NCBI RefSeq assembly: GCF_020509005.1
Contig: NC_063018.1
Location: forward strand, 2,976,001 to 3,040,000
Direction: 5' to 3'
Length of the DNA: 64,000 nt
DNA from: Fulvia fulva
Lineage: Eukaryota; Ascomycota; Dothideomycetes; Mycosphaerellales; Mycosphaerellaceae
Both the position numbers and the translations under genes were made by a program. Positions 1 through 12,464 of this stretch are shown here, one piece after another. The stretch's first letter is position 1; each line of letters starts with the position of its first letter. The notes under the pieces were generated by a model that saw nothing but the letters and a program-made list of their open reading frames with translations, ran no database searches and was not told the DNA's origin.

Positions 1-486
1 AGACAGGTTAGCTACCCTTAGGTAAAAGGATATATTCGGTCGTACGCGATCGGATCGAAATAGGATAAAACGAACGCGAGGTTAATAGCGGAGAGGATAG
101 CTATCCGCCGGGAAGGGGAGGAAAGTCGAAGGATCGTATTAGTACTAAGACACTATAGCGTAACTCTCTTAGTAGAGGGGGTTTCTAAGACACTACGGCT
201 CTCTTAGAATAAACAGTTAGTCGATACGAACGCGATGTCTAGAGAGCGACTCTTCTTAGTAAGCTCGCCTACTTATCTAAGGTATTAGTATAGGCTCCTT
301 AACTCGGAGTCTAATAGTGCCTTACTAGGCTCTTTTACGTCTTATATATACCTATAGCACGGCTATAGCTTCCTATATAATACGGGTGCGGCCTCTAGTC
401 TGCCTTCCTTTTGTTCTAAAGAGGAATAACTCTAATACGACTTTGTCGAGGGTGAAATACCAAGTTACTAACCCGGGCTTATAACC

Positions 487-713
487 TATTAAATAGGTAC
501 GAGCTACGTAGTAGTAGAAGACGGCGGATTATACGAAAGACGAAGAAGGACCTAATAGGATAGCGTGTATCTATATATAGTATCGCCGGTATTAGTATAG
601 GTAGATACTAGGTATCCGGATGTTTACTAGCCTATAGGCTAGTAAGCCCTAGTTACGTGATCTAGTTATATAACACACCTATACCTATATACTTATCCTA
701 CGGCCTATATATT
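487..713 (-). repeat. Copia C0 5' LTR (main part)
   Basis: On the minus strand the LTR boundary TATTAAATAGGTACGAG corresponds to TGTTTAACA at the end of the LTR in the preserved Copia. The remaining seven bases (CTTAACA, plus strand) lie at 6971-6977, beyond the Gypsy insertion and its duplicated ATATT. The primer-binding region follows at about 460-486, read on the minus strand. Confidence 0.8.
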
Positions 714-1194
714 TGTTATAGTCTCCCTATAGAGTGTATAGAAGGTGGGGACAGAAGAACCTTAGAGTGCTTAGAAGTCGTTAAGAAGTGATAGTCTAGC
801 TTAGTATATAAGCGCTAAGAATTATATACCCCGTAATATTTACTACGGGACCTAGCCCTCCAAATTCACCCCTCTACTAAACCTTAATAGATTCACTTCG
901 GCTCGTAACTATATAACTTACGGCACTCCCGCGAGTACCCGCGACTACGCTAGACCCTAGAAGAAGCACGTAGAAGACTCGGAACGTAGGGTAGGTTAGA
1001 ATAAGGTTTTGAGCAAAGCTACTAAGCGCGGCTTCGTACGGGTTAGCCCTATTAATACGGGGACACGTACTCGCGAGGGTCGCGTATAAATATCTAGCCT
1101 TCCCTAGGCCTCTCTTACTTTCTTCGTCTTTCGTTTTATATAGTAGTTATACTATACCCTTTTATATCTTATAGGCTAGGCTCTCGCCCTAATA
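714..1194 (+). repeat. G1 5' LTR (481 bp)
   Basis: It begins TGTTATAGTCTCCC and ends CTCTCGCCCTAATA, the terminal CA having become TA. It aligns with 6446-6965 over its whole length except for a 39-bp segment missing here (between about 1162 and 1163), which is present at about 6900-6940 in the 3' LTR. Because LTRs are identical at insertion, this indel arose afterwards. Confidence 0.93.
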
Positions 1195-1214
1195 TTACGA
1201 AAGACTAACAAACC

Positions 1215-2440
1215 GTTAACTACTCGAGTCATCCTTATAGGTGACCACGCTACCGATAGAGGTGTTAACCTCGATAACTAAGACACTCTATTCCACTTTA
1301 GTAAGTAGACTAATATCCCCTTCTCGAACGCCGCTACCTTTAGTACCTAGGTAAACGCTAACCCCGATACCGCCTACGCTCTTATTAACCGTACCGTCTC
1401 CTCTTTCCGCGAGACCGCCTAGTAGGTCGAGCAAGTAAACAACTAAGTAATATACCTTTAAGGTATTATAAACACCTTCTAGAACCTCGCCCCGTACGCC
1501 GACGATAACCGCCGCTAGTACTTCTCTAAGAAGGTTAACGACCTAGACGAGTTCGACGGTAATAAGAGCAAGTTTAAGGCATTTAAGACATAGCTTACTA
1601 TTAAGCTATTAGCTAATACCGACTACTTTCCGTAAGAGAAGGATAAAGTTACGTACGTCTTCTCTCTCCTTCGGGGAGACGCCGCGGCTTAGGTATAACA
1701 CTATATCGATAACGCTACGTAGACTATCGGCTACCCGGACGTCCTTACCTTAATATAGGACCTCCGTACTACCTTTAGTAATCTAGACCGTAGAGCTACC
1801 GCCTAGAACGCTATCTATAACCTCCTCTAGAAGAATAAGAGCTTCGCCGAGTACCTCGCGGCCTTTAACCGCGACATCGGGTTTACCGGCTATAACGAAG
1901 AGACTAAGAAGAGTACTCTCCGCCGTGGTTTATTAGTAGAGCTTCTTCGAGCCCTCGAGGACAAGGACGTCGGTACTATAAGCTTCCGTAAGCTCGTCGA
2001 GACCTACTAGCGCCTCGACTCTAATATAAAACATACCGCCTCTCTCCTCGCTTCCCGTTCTTAAGGTCGTTAGCCTCGTAGTCCCGGAAGCTACTTCGCT
2101 ACTCTACTAGGCGCCGCCGCTCCTACGGCTCTCCCTCCCGTCTCTATAGGTAACGCTATAGATCTTAGCGCTAGTACCGCCGTCCCTCGAGTCTAGGGCC
2201 TCGTTAACGGTAAGCTTACTCCCGAAGAGAAGCTTCGCCGTCGCTAGGCCGGACTCTATACCTACTACGGCGGTCTAGGCTATATCGTAGCTAACTGTCC
2301 GTAGCTCGCTACCCGTAACGCCCGTAACCCGGTTCGCGGCGCTATCGGCGCTATCGAGCCTACTCCTACTACTCCCGCTAAGTAGGAAAAAGCCTAGGTC
2401 TTCCTTATCGACGCGATAAAGACTAAGAATAACGTTTATC
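1215..2440 (+). pseudogene. G1 gag relic
   Basis: This stretch translates piecewise into a Gypsy Gag with frequent TAG codons. The best landmark is the former CCHC knuckle at about 2250-2305, which now reads YTYYGGLGYIVANC; Cys and His codons were changed to Tyr as expected from TGC-to-TAC and CAC-to-TAC changes. It would have been the structural protein of the virus-like particle. No functional product is possible. Confidence 0.75.
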
Positions 2441-2459
2441 GAAAGTGAAGAGAAGAAAG

Positions 2460-5400
2460 AAGTTAAGGATTAATATAGTATAGCTAGACCTATACGACGA
2501 GACGGGTAAGGACTACGCTTATAAACCGTTCGTTACGAATATAAATATCGGCTTAAAGAAACTCTCTTCTTCTAATCTCACTCTTATAGATACTAGCGTA
2601 CTAGGCGAGTCTTTTATAGACTATAAACTCGCGACCTCTCTTAACCTCGAACCCTAGGAACTAAAGTACCCTCGTACCCTTAAACTCTTTAACGGTACGG
2701 AGACTACTACTAGTAAGATTACTTATATTATATATACGTTAATCACCCTCGGAGGCAAGCGTATGTCGATTACTAGCTTCCTTACGTCCCTACCGTATTA
2801 GAAGTTTATCCTCGGCCTCCCCTAGTTTAGACGATACCGACCTATTATCGACTAGACTTCCCTTACTATCAGCTTCTCTCTAGAAGTTCCTCCGGCACCT
2901 CCGCCTTCTCCGCCGCCTTAGCGCGGTCCTAAGTATACTAAGATCTTCTAGGTAAACGCCGCTACCTTCACTACTACTACTAAGTAGCCTAAAGCTTAAG
3001 TCTTCGCCGCCTCTCTCCGCGATATCGACATCGCCCTCGAGAAGCTCGATAAGAAGCGTACACCTACCGACCCTACTACGAAGGTCCCTCCTTAGGCACA
3101 CTATATCCTCTACGTATTCGATACTAAAGCCGTAGACGAGCTACCTCCTTATCGCCCTTACGACTATAAGATTAAGCTAGAAGAAGATATAGAGACACCG
3201 TTCGGACCGCTATATTCTATATCCCGAGAAGAGCTTATTGTCCTAAAGAGATACCTCGAAGGAAACCTAAAGAAGGGGTTTATTCGAGCGAGCCGTTCTA
3301 GCGCTAGTAGTCCCGTTATATTCGTTAAGAAGCCCGGCGGTAGCCTATACTTCTACGTAGACTACCGAGGCTTAAACGCTATTATAAAGAAGAACCGCTA
3401 CCTAATACCGTTAATTTAGGAGACGCTCGAGCGCCTCTCTAAGGCCAAGTACTTTACTAAGCTCGATGTTATCGCTACGTTTAATAAGTTACGAATAGTA
3501 GAAGGACACGAGTATCTTATAGCCTTCCGTACTCGCTACGGGCTATTCGAGTCGCTCGTTATGCCCTTCGGCGTTTATAACGGGCCTAGTACCTTCTAGA
3601 ACTTTATTAACGACATCCTTTAGGAGTTCCTCGATTAGTTCTATACTGCCTATATCGACGACATCCTAGTCTATAGCGAGACTAAGGAGGAGCACCGCGA
3701 GCACGTCTATAAGGTCCTTTAGAAGCTCGTAGACGCCGGCTTATAGCTCGATATCGATAAGTACGAGTTTAAGAAGACCGAAGTCAAGTTCCTTAGTTTA
3801 ATTATTACCGTAGACGGTATTAAGATAGACTAAGAGAAGATTGACGCTATCGTCGAATAGGATACTCCTACGAACGTTAAAGAGGTCTAGGGTTTCCTAG
3901 GCTTTACTAACTTCTACCGCCGCTTTATCTACGTATTTTCCGGCGTAGTACGCCCTTTAACGAAGCTTACGCGTAAGGGTAAGAAGTTCGCCTAGACCGA
4001 CGAATACTAGGAGGCTTTTGACTTGCTTAAAGCGAAGTTTGTTAAGAACCCGCTTCTATAGTACTTCGATTTCGAACTAGAGACCCGTATAGAGACCGAC
4101 GTATCCGACGGCGTAGTAGGCGGTGTCCTACTATAACGCCGCTCGCCTAAATCCCCCTAGTTACCTATCGCCTTCCTCTCTAAGAAGATGACCGCTACGG
4201 AGTATAACTACGAGATCTACGATAAGGAGCTTCTCGCTATCGTTAAAGCTTTCGAAGAGTAGCGCCCCGAGCTCGAAGGCTCTACTATACCCGTCTAAGT
4301 AAGCTCCGACTATAAGAACCTCGTCTACTTTATAAAGAGTAAGCTACTTAATCGTCGCTAGGCCCGCTAGAGCGAGTTCCTCTCCCGGTTCAACTTTATA
4401 ATCTCGTATACGCCCGGTAAGGCCAATTCGATAGCCGACGCCCTTACCCGCCGCCCTAGTAACTCTCTAGTTGATCGAAGAGGGGGCCGGCAAATCGTAG
4501 AGCAATAAGTTATTAAAGAGTATAACCTCTCTTCCGAGCTTCGAGAGTACCTATTAAACGGCTAGCTTACGCTCGCCGCTTCCTTTACTACTCTCGTACT
4601 CGCTCCTACCTACCTTAACGAGAGTGACGATAAATCCGAGCCTAAAGAATACGCCTCGGACGCTAAGGACTTGAACGACGATAAAGAGGGCTTAGTAACG
4701 ACCGACGGCTTATCCGAATTAGACTTTAAGGGGTTTAATAATCAGGAGCAGCCCGAAGGCATTATAGCACGAGTACGAATAGCGTACAATACCGATATAG
4801 ACGCCTAAGAGTTAGTTTAGGCCCTTAAATCTAGCGCGAGGACATTCCCGGGCTTCTCGCTATCCGAGTACGAGCTCTAGGAAGGTGTCGTCTACTTCCG
4901 TAAGAAGCTTTACGTACCGTAGCCCGAAGGCTCTAATATCCGAGCTAAGATTCTTTAAATTATCTACGACTCCGCCTCTAGGGGTCACCTAGGCGTAGCT
5001 AAGACCTATAAGCTCCTCGCTAGGTATTACTAGTGGCCGTATTCCTAGAAGGACGTCCGCCGCTACGTACTAAACTACGCTACTTACCGAAGAGCTAAAG
5101 CTAACCGCTACCGTCCCTACGGTCTCTTATACCCTCTCCCGGCTCCTAATCGTCCGTAGAAGTATATTACTATAGACTTTATTACCGATCTTCCTTACGG
5201 TAAGACCTTTAGCGGCGTAAAAGTAAAGGCCCTTCTAGTAATCGTAGACCGTTACTCTAAGGACCGGTATATAATCCCGTACTAGAGTATAACCGTAAAG
5301 GAGACTACTCGCTTATTCTACGAATTCGTCTAGCGCTTTTAAGGCCTCCCGGATAGCATTACCTCTAATAGAGGCACCTAGTTCATCTCGTACTTCTAGA

Positions 5401-6345
5401 AGCGTCTATATACTATCCTAGGTATTAAGTATAACCTCTCGACCAGTTTTTAGCTATAGACCGACGGCTAGACCGAAATTACGAACGCTATCCTCGAGTA
5501 GGTCCTTCGTTACTTCGTCGACTACTACTAGAAGGATTGGCCTTAGTATATCCCTACGGTAGAGTTCGCTACTCGTAACTAGGACTCGGAGACTACTAGC
5601 TACTCTCCCTTCTATACTACGAGAGGTTACTACCCTCGTATAGGTATAGAACTAGAAGAACCTCTCCCGCCTACCGAAGACGTAAACGAGTAAGTAGTAG
5701 ACAAGTTCGCTACTATACTCTTATAGATCTATAAAGAAGTTTACGACGAGATAGTATACGTATAAGCAATCTACGAGGATCAAGCTAATCGTCGTCGCTA
5801 GCTAGCTCCCGACTACTAAGTAGGCTATATAGTCTACCTTAACTCTAAGAATATTAAGACGGACCGCCCCTCTAAGAAGCTAAACTAGAAGAACCTAGGT
5901 CCTTTTAAGATTACCGAGCGTATTAGTTTATACGCCTACCGTCTAGCTCTTCCTACGAACATAAAGATCTACGACGTCTTCTATCCCGTACGCCTTCGGC
6001 CGTCGGCTAAGGACCTATTCCCGAACTAAAACTAAGACATACTAGGTCCTCCCGATAAAGTAGAAGTCGACGAGCCTATTAACCTACCTTCTAACGACTA
6101 TGCCGTCCGTAAGATCCGGGGAATCCGCGTAGAGCCTAACGACGTTAAAGGACTACCGCCGATTAAGTATAAAGTCGAATAGCAAGGTTACCCTAAGTAG
6201 GATACCTTATAGGAACCTATCTAATATATCATCTTTAATCGTTAAGCAATCGAAGAATACTACGCCCGCGTAGACGGCCTAGAAGTTAATATCGGTAGGC
6301 TCTTTAAATCCGAGCTCTTCGACGGGGCTTACTAATAGTGTATCG
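2460..6345 (+). pseudogene. G1 pol relic (PR-RT-RH-IN-chromodomain)
   Basis: Despite many stops the Gypsy Pol order is legible. A protease region lies near 2570-2830. The RT has [11 protein letters not shown] at about 3350 and the catalytic YIDDILVYS at about 3650. The RNase H has IETDVSDG at about 4090 and [15 protein letters not shown] at about 4215. The integrase has its zinc-binding region at 4985-5100, TIDFITDLP at about 5170 (first catalytic Asp), a second Asp codon now Asn in SITSNRG at about 5360, and the TDG-TE region at about 5460. A chromodomain at about 6150-6230 reads IKYKVE-stop-QGYP, its conserved Trp now TAG. The enzyme would have copied and integrated the element. Confidence 0.92.
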
Positions 6346-6445
6346 ACTATAATATTAGGCCTAGGCCTAGTACTAAAGCTGAACATCCTCGATATATAGA
6401 ACTACTACGGCTTCGTAGGAACTTAGCTTTGTTCGGGGGGGCTAC

Positions 6446-6965
6446 TATTATAGTCTCCCTATAGAGTATATAGAAGGTAGGGACAGAAGAGCCTTAGAGT
6501 ACTTAGAAGTCGTTAAGAAGTAATAGTCTAGCTTAGTATATAAGCGCTAAGAATCGAATGCCCCGTAATATTTACTACGGGACCTAGCCCTCTAAATTCA
6601 CCCCTCTACTAAACCTTAATAGATTCACTTCGGCTCGTAACTATATAACTTACGGCACTCCTACGAGTACCCGCGACTACGCTAGACCCTAGAAGAAGCA
6701 CGTAGAAGACTCGGAACGTAGGGCAGGTTAGAATAAGGTTTTGAGTAAAGCTACTAAGCGCGGCTTCGTACGGGTTAGCCCTATTAATACGGGGACACGT
6801 ACTCGCGAGGGTCGCGTATAAATATCTAGCCTTCCCTAGGCCTCTCTTACTTTCTTCGTCTTTCGTTTTATATAGTAATTATACTGTACCCTTTTGTATC
6901 TACACTTCGTACCTACATTCTCGCTTTTACCCTTATATCTTATAGGCTAGGCTCTCGCCCTAACA
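6446..6965 (+). repeat. G1 3' LTR (520 bp)
   Basis: It begins TATTATAGTCTCCC (the TG start mutated to TA) and ends CTCTCGCCCTAACA. It is followed directly by the ATATT target duplication at 6966-6970. Confidence 0.93.
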
Positions 6966-7259
6966 ATATTCTTAACAAACTATACTACTTCTACTTTACT
7001 TACGACGGTATCTTAATACGACGACATAGACCCTCGGTATATCCGAATATCTAGGGAATTATCGATCTCTACGCCAAAACACGATATATTCAAAAGCTCT
7101 TATTAAGGCTATTCTAACGATATATAAAGCAGGCCACTACCCCTAGGACTAAGGGAGTTCTACCTTATTTAATCTAGATAGCTTGAAGCTCTCTTCACCC
7201 TGTTTCTTTAGCTCTAAACGCCGTGGAGGTGCCTAGCTACATTAGGTAACTCCTAGGCA

Positions 7260-8539
7260 ATAGTAGCCTAGGCTACGGTATTAACGGCGCCTACGGCCCT
7301 ATAGGCGAAGCCCCCCTAAGACAACTAGTAGCAACTTATAGAGGACGTAAAAAGTATAGAAACTAACGATCAGCTCCCTCACCGGTCTCTATAGGTAATG
7401 ATTACTTAGCTACGTACGGCGCTTATACTATCGTATTACCGAGGGTAATAAGAAATAAGGATCACGTCTTAGGCGATTAGTAAGGCCACCCGGAATCAAC
7501 ACCCCTATAGCTAGGTATCGGTCGCGGTATCGATACTAGGCCCCCGCCTAACGTACGATATAGTTACGATCCGTATTATAGTAAAGGAAGACTAGGCCGA
7601 AGTTACGAAGCTATCGAATAAGGAGCTCGCCTAACAAATTAACTAACTAGGGGTGGTCGTAGTGAACTAATAGTCTAACGGCACTCTATAGATCTATACT
7701 AGCTCTACTACTACTAGGAGGCACCTAGAGGCATAGCTATAGTAGGCATCTAAGGTTACGGTATTAGCAAAGGTCTTAACGAAATAATTTACGATCCTAG
7801 TCTACGATATACCTAAGGAGTTTAACCTAACTAACTAGGGTCACCTACGCGCTCTTAAAGAGGACAACCCGGTCACTCTTAACTCTCTAATCTAGAAGGC
7901 GACTTGGCTCTATAGGAAATGGCCAGAAGGCAAGAAGGCCTCGGCGCTAATAGTATAGCTATAAGACGCGAAAGCGGCGGATCTAGCGATAGAACAAGGC
8001 CTAGTCTAGTAATATAGCCTTAAGATAGTAGAAAAGCACTCCTTATCCTTTCGTGTCCTCTAATACTTCAAATACTAATAGTATAGACACTAAACCTATA
8101 CGTGTATAAATAGGTAGGCCTACTCGAACTATATAGGAGACTATATATCTAGGGACTATATATCGGCTACGAGACGGTACGCGAACTGTCCGGGGTACTA
8201 CCTATCGTATAGCGCGGAATGCCTATAGCGGAAACTAGCGAAAAACAAGGCAATTATAAATAGAACCGTCGCCCTAAGATTCTACGGCGACCGTAAGGCT
8301 AGCCTATACCGGAACTAGCTAGCGGCGGTCGGGTATAAGCGCCCTAGAGCCGAGAATAATATAAAGGATACGTAACCTCTAGAGCGTAGGGGAGGCTACG
8401 TACTCTACTAGCTACGGCGAGGGAATCTAACTAGGCCCGGCTCCCCTTTAGTATATAACTAATAGGCGTAGACTAGGACGCGCTAGGTAGTAGGATATAG
8501 GATATTATAGAGGAAATAATTATTAATAAAGATAACTAG
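7260..8539 (+). pseudogene. L1 ORF1 (gag-like) relic
   Basis: It aligns end to end with ORF1 of L2 (12451-13728, minus strand). The start codon equivalent at 7260-7262 is now ATA, and the natural stop TAG is at 8537-8539. Zinc-knuckle Cys/His codons and most Trp codons are destroyed by C-to-T changes on both strands. In Tad/I-clade LINEs this ORF encodes an RNA-binding protein. Confidence 0.8.
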
Positions 8540-8972
8540 CCTCGATACGCTTAGTATTATCTAGTATAACGTTTACTATAGTAAGGATATAGTCTAGAAC
8601 TATTACCTATACGAGGCGGACACGTACGTCTACTACGTCCTAGTAATCTAGGATCTATAGATTAACCCGTACTATAAGAGACTAACGACCTATAAGTTAC
8701 TAGGCTATACGATATATCTACGAAGCGACGGTAGACCCCGTACGTACTTCTATATTAGTAAGGATATACTAGAATCCGATTAGAAGGTAGTATACTACGT
8801 AGATAAAGAATATAGAAGGATATTACCTCTCTCTACGTAGGTAGTACTTAGATATATAATATATATATATAACCGCTAGCCTCGAGGTCTAGCCGCGACC
8901 TTAGGGTCTATAGATACCTAGATAGTACGCTTAAGAGACAAGGCTACTATATCGTAGTAGGAGACTTTAATA
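8526..8972 (+). pseudogene. L1 ORF2 relic, 5' part (endonuclease N-terminus)
   Basis: It begins at an ATA replacing the ATG that overlaps the ORF1 stop, and encodes the start of the APE-type endonuclease. It is cut in the GDFN motif by L2: the bases encoding GDFN contribute to the duplicated AGGAGACTTTAATA at 8959-8972. The frame resumes at 13992. Confidence 0.8.
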
Positions 8973-9146
8973 GATAGATAGATTTGTCATTCCCCTGTTC
9001 TAGGACCCTATCCGGCCTATGCAGGTATATATCTATTGTTATGTACAAAGGGAAACCCGAATAGGTGAAAACCCTTCCCGCCCCCGACTACTCCTTGTCT
9101 AGATTAGCTTTCCCTCTGAACGTACGTAGTCCATGTCACTACCCCG

Positions 9147-12100
9147 TTAGCCCCCGCTCCTAGCCGGTCTCGTCGCGCTGCGTCGTGTCCTCTCTTCCTG
9201 CACTGCTCCTACTAGGCGGTACTGTTCTAGCCAGCCCTTCTCTAGTATCCAGTTCGTAATGCGCCGTAGGTCTTCAGCGTTGTTAAGAAGTGCCCCAATC
9301 GTCCGGTTCCTCGCCTTTGCCATCCACTCCCCCCTTCCTAGCGACCACCTCGGACAGACGAGGAGTGCGTGCCGTACGTTCTGGGAGCGATAGCCGTAGG
9401 GGCAGCTAGTATTCGTGTATCCTGGAACCTTCCTCCATGATAGGTACCCCTGGAGGCCGATGTGTTCGCTTCGCAGTTGGGTTGCTATGCTACTCTGTGC
9501 CCTCGTAAGGCGGTAGTGGATGAGCTTCGGGGGGTGCTTGACCGCGGATTTTGTAGCTGACCATTCCTTAGGTTGTCCCGCTGGCTGAGGGCGTCCACTA
9601 TGCCCTACAACCTGGTTGTTCCACCTCTCTTTCCATAGTTGCTCTACAAACGATTTCTCACCTTCCCATTGTGTTGCTAGCTGTTCGTCCCTTGCCCGGT
9701 AGTTCGGCTCGTTTCCGGGTCGAATGCCCTTGTACGCTGGTACTGATTCGCGGGCCCTTGCGACTGCACTGGCGATGACCTTCTGTACTGGGTACTGTGC
9801 CGACTTGCCTAAGTAGGAGGTCCGTAGTCCCTAGATGTATAGGTCGATCGGCGGTATAGCGGTCTCGTGCTCAAGCATCCTCGTTAGTGTCGACTTATAT
9901 GCCCCGGTGACCTTCCTTAGGCATTGGTTTTGGATCTTCGCTAGCGGCGCGACGAGTCCCTTCGATGGGCAGGCCCTCTCGCCTAAGGACCACACTTGGC
10001 TGCTATAGGTAAGGACTGGCCGTACAATAGCCGTATATAGAAGTCGTGACTGCCGGAAGTCCGCCCCCTATGTGGACGCAGTGAGCCTCTGGCATAATGC
10101 TATATTCTGTTCAGCTTTCCGTAATATTGCCTGTACGTGCTTCCTCCACCGTAGCGCCGGGTCTACCTATAGTCCGAGGATCCTGAGCTGATTTGCCGGG
10201 TTAGTCGTGTGCCCCTGTATCTGGATAGAAGCTTGCATATTGTGGAACCGTGGCCGGCGCGTAAAGTGTATCAGATTGTACTTTTCTGGGGCAAACCGAG
10301 CCCCGTGCCTCCTAGCCCAGTCCTCGCAGATCTTGTGCTTCTCTTCTAGTAGCCTACAGTTCTCCTTAGTCGAGGAAGACCACGCTAGGATGTTTGTGTC
10401 GTCTACGAAGCCGCTCGCAGCGGTGTTCTGGGATTCTAGGGCTAGGAGCAGCGTCGCCATAAAGAAGAGGAACAGAATAGGTGCTAGCGTTGAGCCTTGC
10501 GGGATTCCAGTGTGGACTGCTTGAAATAGGCTTCTGTACTGGCCGACCAGGATCGACGTACTGCGGTTTTGGAGGTAGGACCGTACGAAGTTGACAAGCC
10601 ACTCAGGGAGTCCTTTCGACCTTAGGATGTAGAGAAGCCGCGGGTGTGACACGTAGTCGAAGGCTCCCGATATGTCTAGGCTAAGTAAGGAAGCCACCTT
10701 GTCCCTATTCTTATACTAGATGGCCTTTACCTGAGAGGTGATAAGTTCCATCGCGGATAGCGTCGATCGCTGTGGGCGCGCACCCATCTGGGTGTCCGGG
10801 AGTAGGGAGTGTTCCTCTGCCGCCTCGGAGAGTCTCGTTGCAACCAGCTTCTCAAGCGCCTTCCTAAGAGTGTTAAGGAGCGCAATTGGGCGGTACGACT
10901 TCACCTGCGTATAGTCTTCCTTCTGCGGCTTGCGTAGGACCACTGTCGTCGATTGTTTAAAAGCTATCGGGTGGTATCCGGTCTGTAGGCAGGCGTTGAA
11001 GATCGCTACAACTGCTGGGGCTAGTTGATCTCTACACTTCTTTAGTAGCTCGTTTGGGATCCCATCCGGCCCCGGGGCTTTCTTCGCCGGCAACTTCCTC
11101 AGCACAGCGGTAACTTCTCCCTCGGACACCTCCTGTTGGACCGCGATGCTAGGGGCTAGGGGAGTAGAGCTGTTTATATCGCTTAGATCAGCCTCGACTG
11201 GGGGTGGGAAGAACTTGCTAGCCAGTAGACGCGCCTTGGCCTCGGGGTCGCTAACCGGGCCACTAGGCGATTGTAGCGCTGGGATAGAGAAGGAGGGGCC
11301 CTGTGTAGGGTCCTGTCGGGCCCATTTCGCTAGCTTCCACATCCTCTCTGGCTTGCCGGCGATTTCTTCTACTGTGGCCCTCCAGCCGACTGCTTTCTCC
11401 CTCCGTATTATGGCTTTCTTCTGTTGGCATGCCTCCCTGTATACGTTCCAGGCCTCCTCGCTATGGCTGCTCGTCCACACCCGGCGGGCTCTCCTTGCTT
11501 CTCTTACTACCGTAGTGCACTCCGGCGTCCAGTATGGTTTGGACTATGTCGTTGGTTAGGCAAGCGGAACGTGAAGTGAGGTCGCTTTTCTTATTTCGTC
11601 TGTCAACCCCTGGACTGCTTCGTCTATCTCGTCTTTACTGTTGTATTGCTGCTGCGCGATCTAGACTAGCCTCTTGGAGTCATCGAGGTACGCCTGGATG
11701 TTGGCCCAGTGGGCCTTTCCCTAGTTTGGCTTAGGGGTTCTCGCTGGTGTGCGTTGTATCTGTGTCGCAATAGAGGTCCTGACTGGCATGTGGTCTGACG
11801 ACGCCTCGAGTTCATGTTCGATCCCACAGTAGGTTACCGTGTGGTAGTGGCTATCTAAGATCCAGGAGAGGTCGATCGTGCCTTGGAGTCCCCCTCTCTT
11901 CCAGGTGCCCAGGTCCTTCGGGGTATTGAGGGCAATTGCGTTGCTCGCCATCAAGTCGAGTACTTCGTCGGCTATAGGGTGCGGCTACATAAGGCTTTCC
12001 CAGGAAGGGTGGTGTATGTTGAAGTCTCCTACTACGATGTGGCACCCTTGTCTCTTGAGCGCACTGTCTAGGTGTCTGCAGACCCCTAGGTCGCGGCTAG

Positions 12101-12464
12101 ACCTCGAGGCTGGCGGTTGCATGTATAGGTTGTGTATCCAGGTGCTACCCACGTGGAGGGAGGTAATATCGCCCCCGCCTTCTTCGTCTGCGTAGTACAC
12201 TACCTCCCAGTCGGATTCTAGTATGTCCTTGCTGATATAGAAGCACGTGCGGGGTCTGCCGTCGCCTCGTAGGCATGTCGTGTAGCCTGGTGACTTGCAG
12301 GTCGTTGGTCTCTTATGGTGCGGGTTAATCTATGGCTCCTGGATTGCAAGGACGTGGTGGACGCGCGGGTCCGCCTCGTATAGGAAATGGTCCTGGACTA
12401 TATCCTTGCTATGGTTGACGTTATACTGGATGATGCTAAGCGTGTCGAGGCTAGTCATCGGCAT
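9147..12464 (-). pseudogene. L2 ORF2: APE endonuclease-reverse transcriptase with stops
   Basis: One reading frame of 1106 codons from ATG at 12464 to TAA at 9147-9149. It is broken only by nonsense codons (I count at least nine, mostly TGG to TAG), with no frameshift. The N-terminal APE-type endonuclease has IIQYNVNHSKD near its start, GDFNIHHPSW at about 12010 and SSDHMPV at about 11790. The RT has KKAPGPDGIPNELL (about 11070), SYRPIALLNTL (about 10890), LSLDISGAFDYV (about 10680), GIPQGSTLAPILF (about 10490) and GFVDDTN (about 10410). I see no RNase H; a C-terminal region with a Cys/His cluster near 9400 follows. It would carry out target-primed reverse transcription. Confidence 0.92.

Larger units (their letters stand above)
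714..6965 (+). mobile_element. Complete RIP-mutated Ty3/Gypsy chromovirus G1
   Basis: Two LTRs (714-1194 and 6446-6965) bound a Gag-Pol internal region. A perfect 5-bp target duplication ATATT lies at 709-713 and 6966-6970. Domain order is Gag, protease, RT, RNase H, integrase and C-terminal chromodomain, as in fungal chromoviruses. A G-rich polypurine tract precedes the 3' LTR (about 6434-6441). All frames are riddled with TAG/TAA at former Trp and Gln codons, the signature of RIP, so the element cannot be active. It is inserted in the last bases of the Copia C0 LTR. Confidence 0.95.
1..6977 (-). mobile_element. RIP-mutated Copia element C0 (5' LTR and leader), split by Gypsy G1
   Basis: Positions 1-486 read on the minus strand match the leader of the better preserved Copia at 46820-51548 (base 1 corresponds to about 47520). 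Nearly all differences are C-to-T or G-to-A. Positions 487-713 plus 6971-6977 match that element's LTR, and the LTR is cut only seven bases from its end by the Gypsy at 714-6965. The joined LTR is about 234 bp, against 218 bp in the preserved copy. The Copia body lies beyond the left edge of the window. No coding potential survives here. Confidence 0.85.

Noticed and set aside
2880..3101. Minus-strand open frame with an Arg-rich end
   Set aside because: It lies antisense within the RIP-mutated Gypsy G1 pol. RIP removes stops on one strand as it creates them on the other, so such frames are expected by chance.
8973..8984. GATA/ATCT tetranucleotide runs read as independent microsatellites (also 17025-17044 and 33746-33771)
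   Set aside because: Each run sits exactly at the 3' end of a LINE, so it is the element's tail rather than a free microsatellite.
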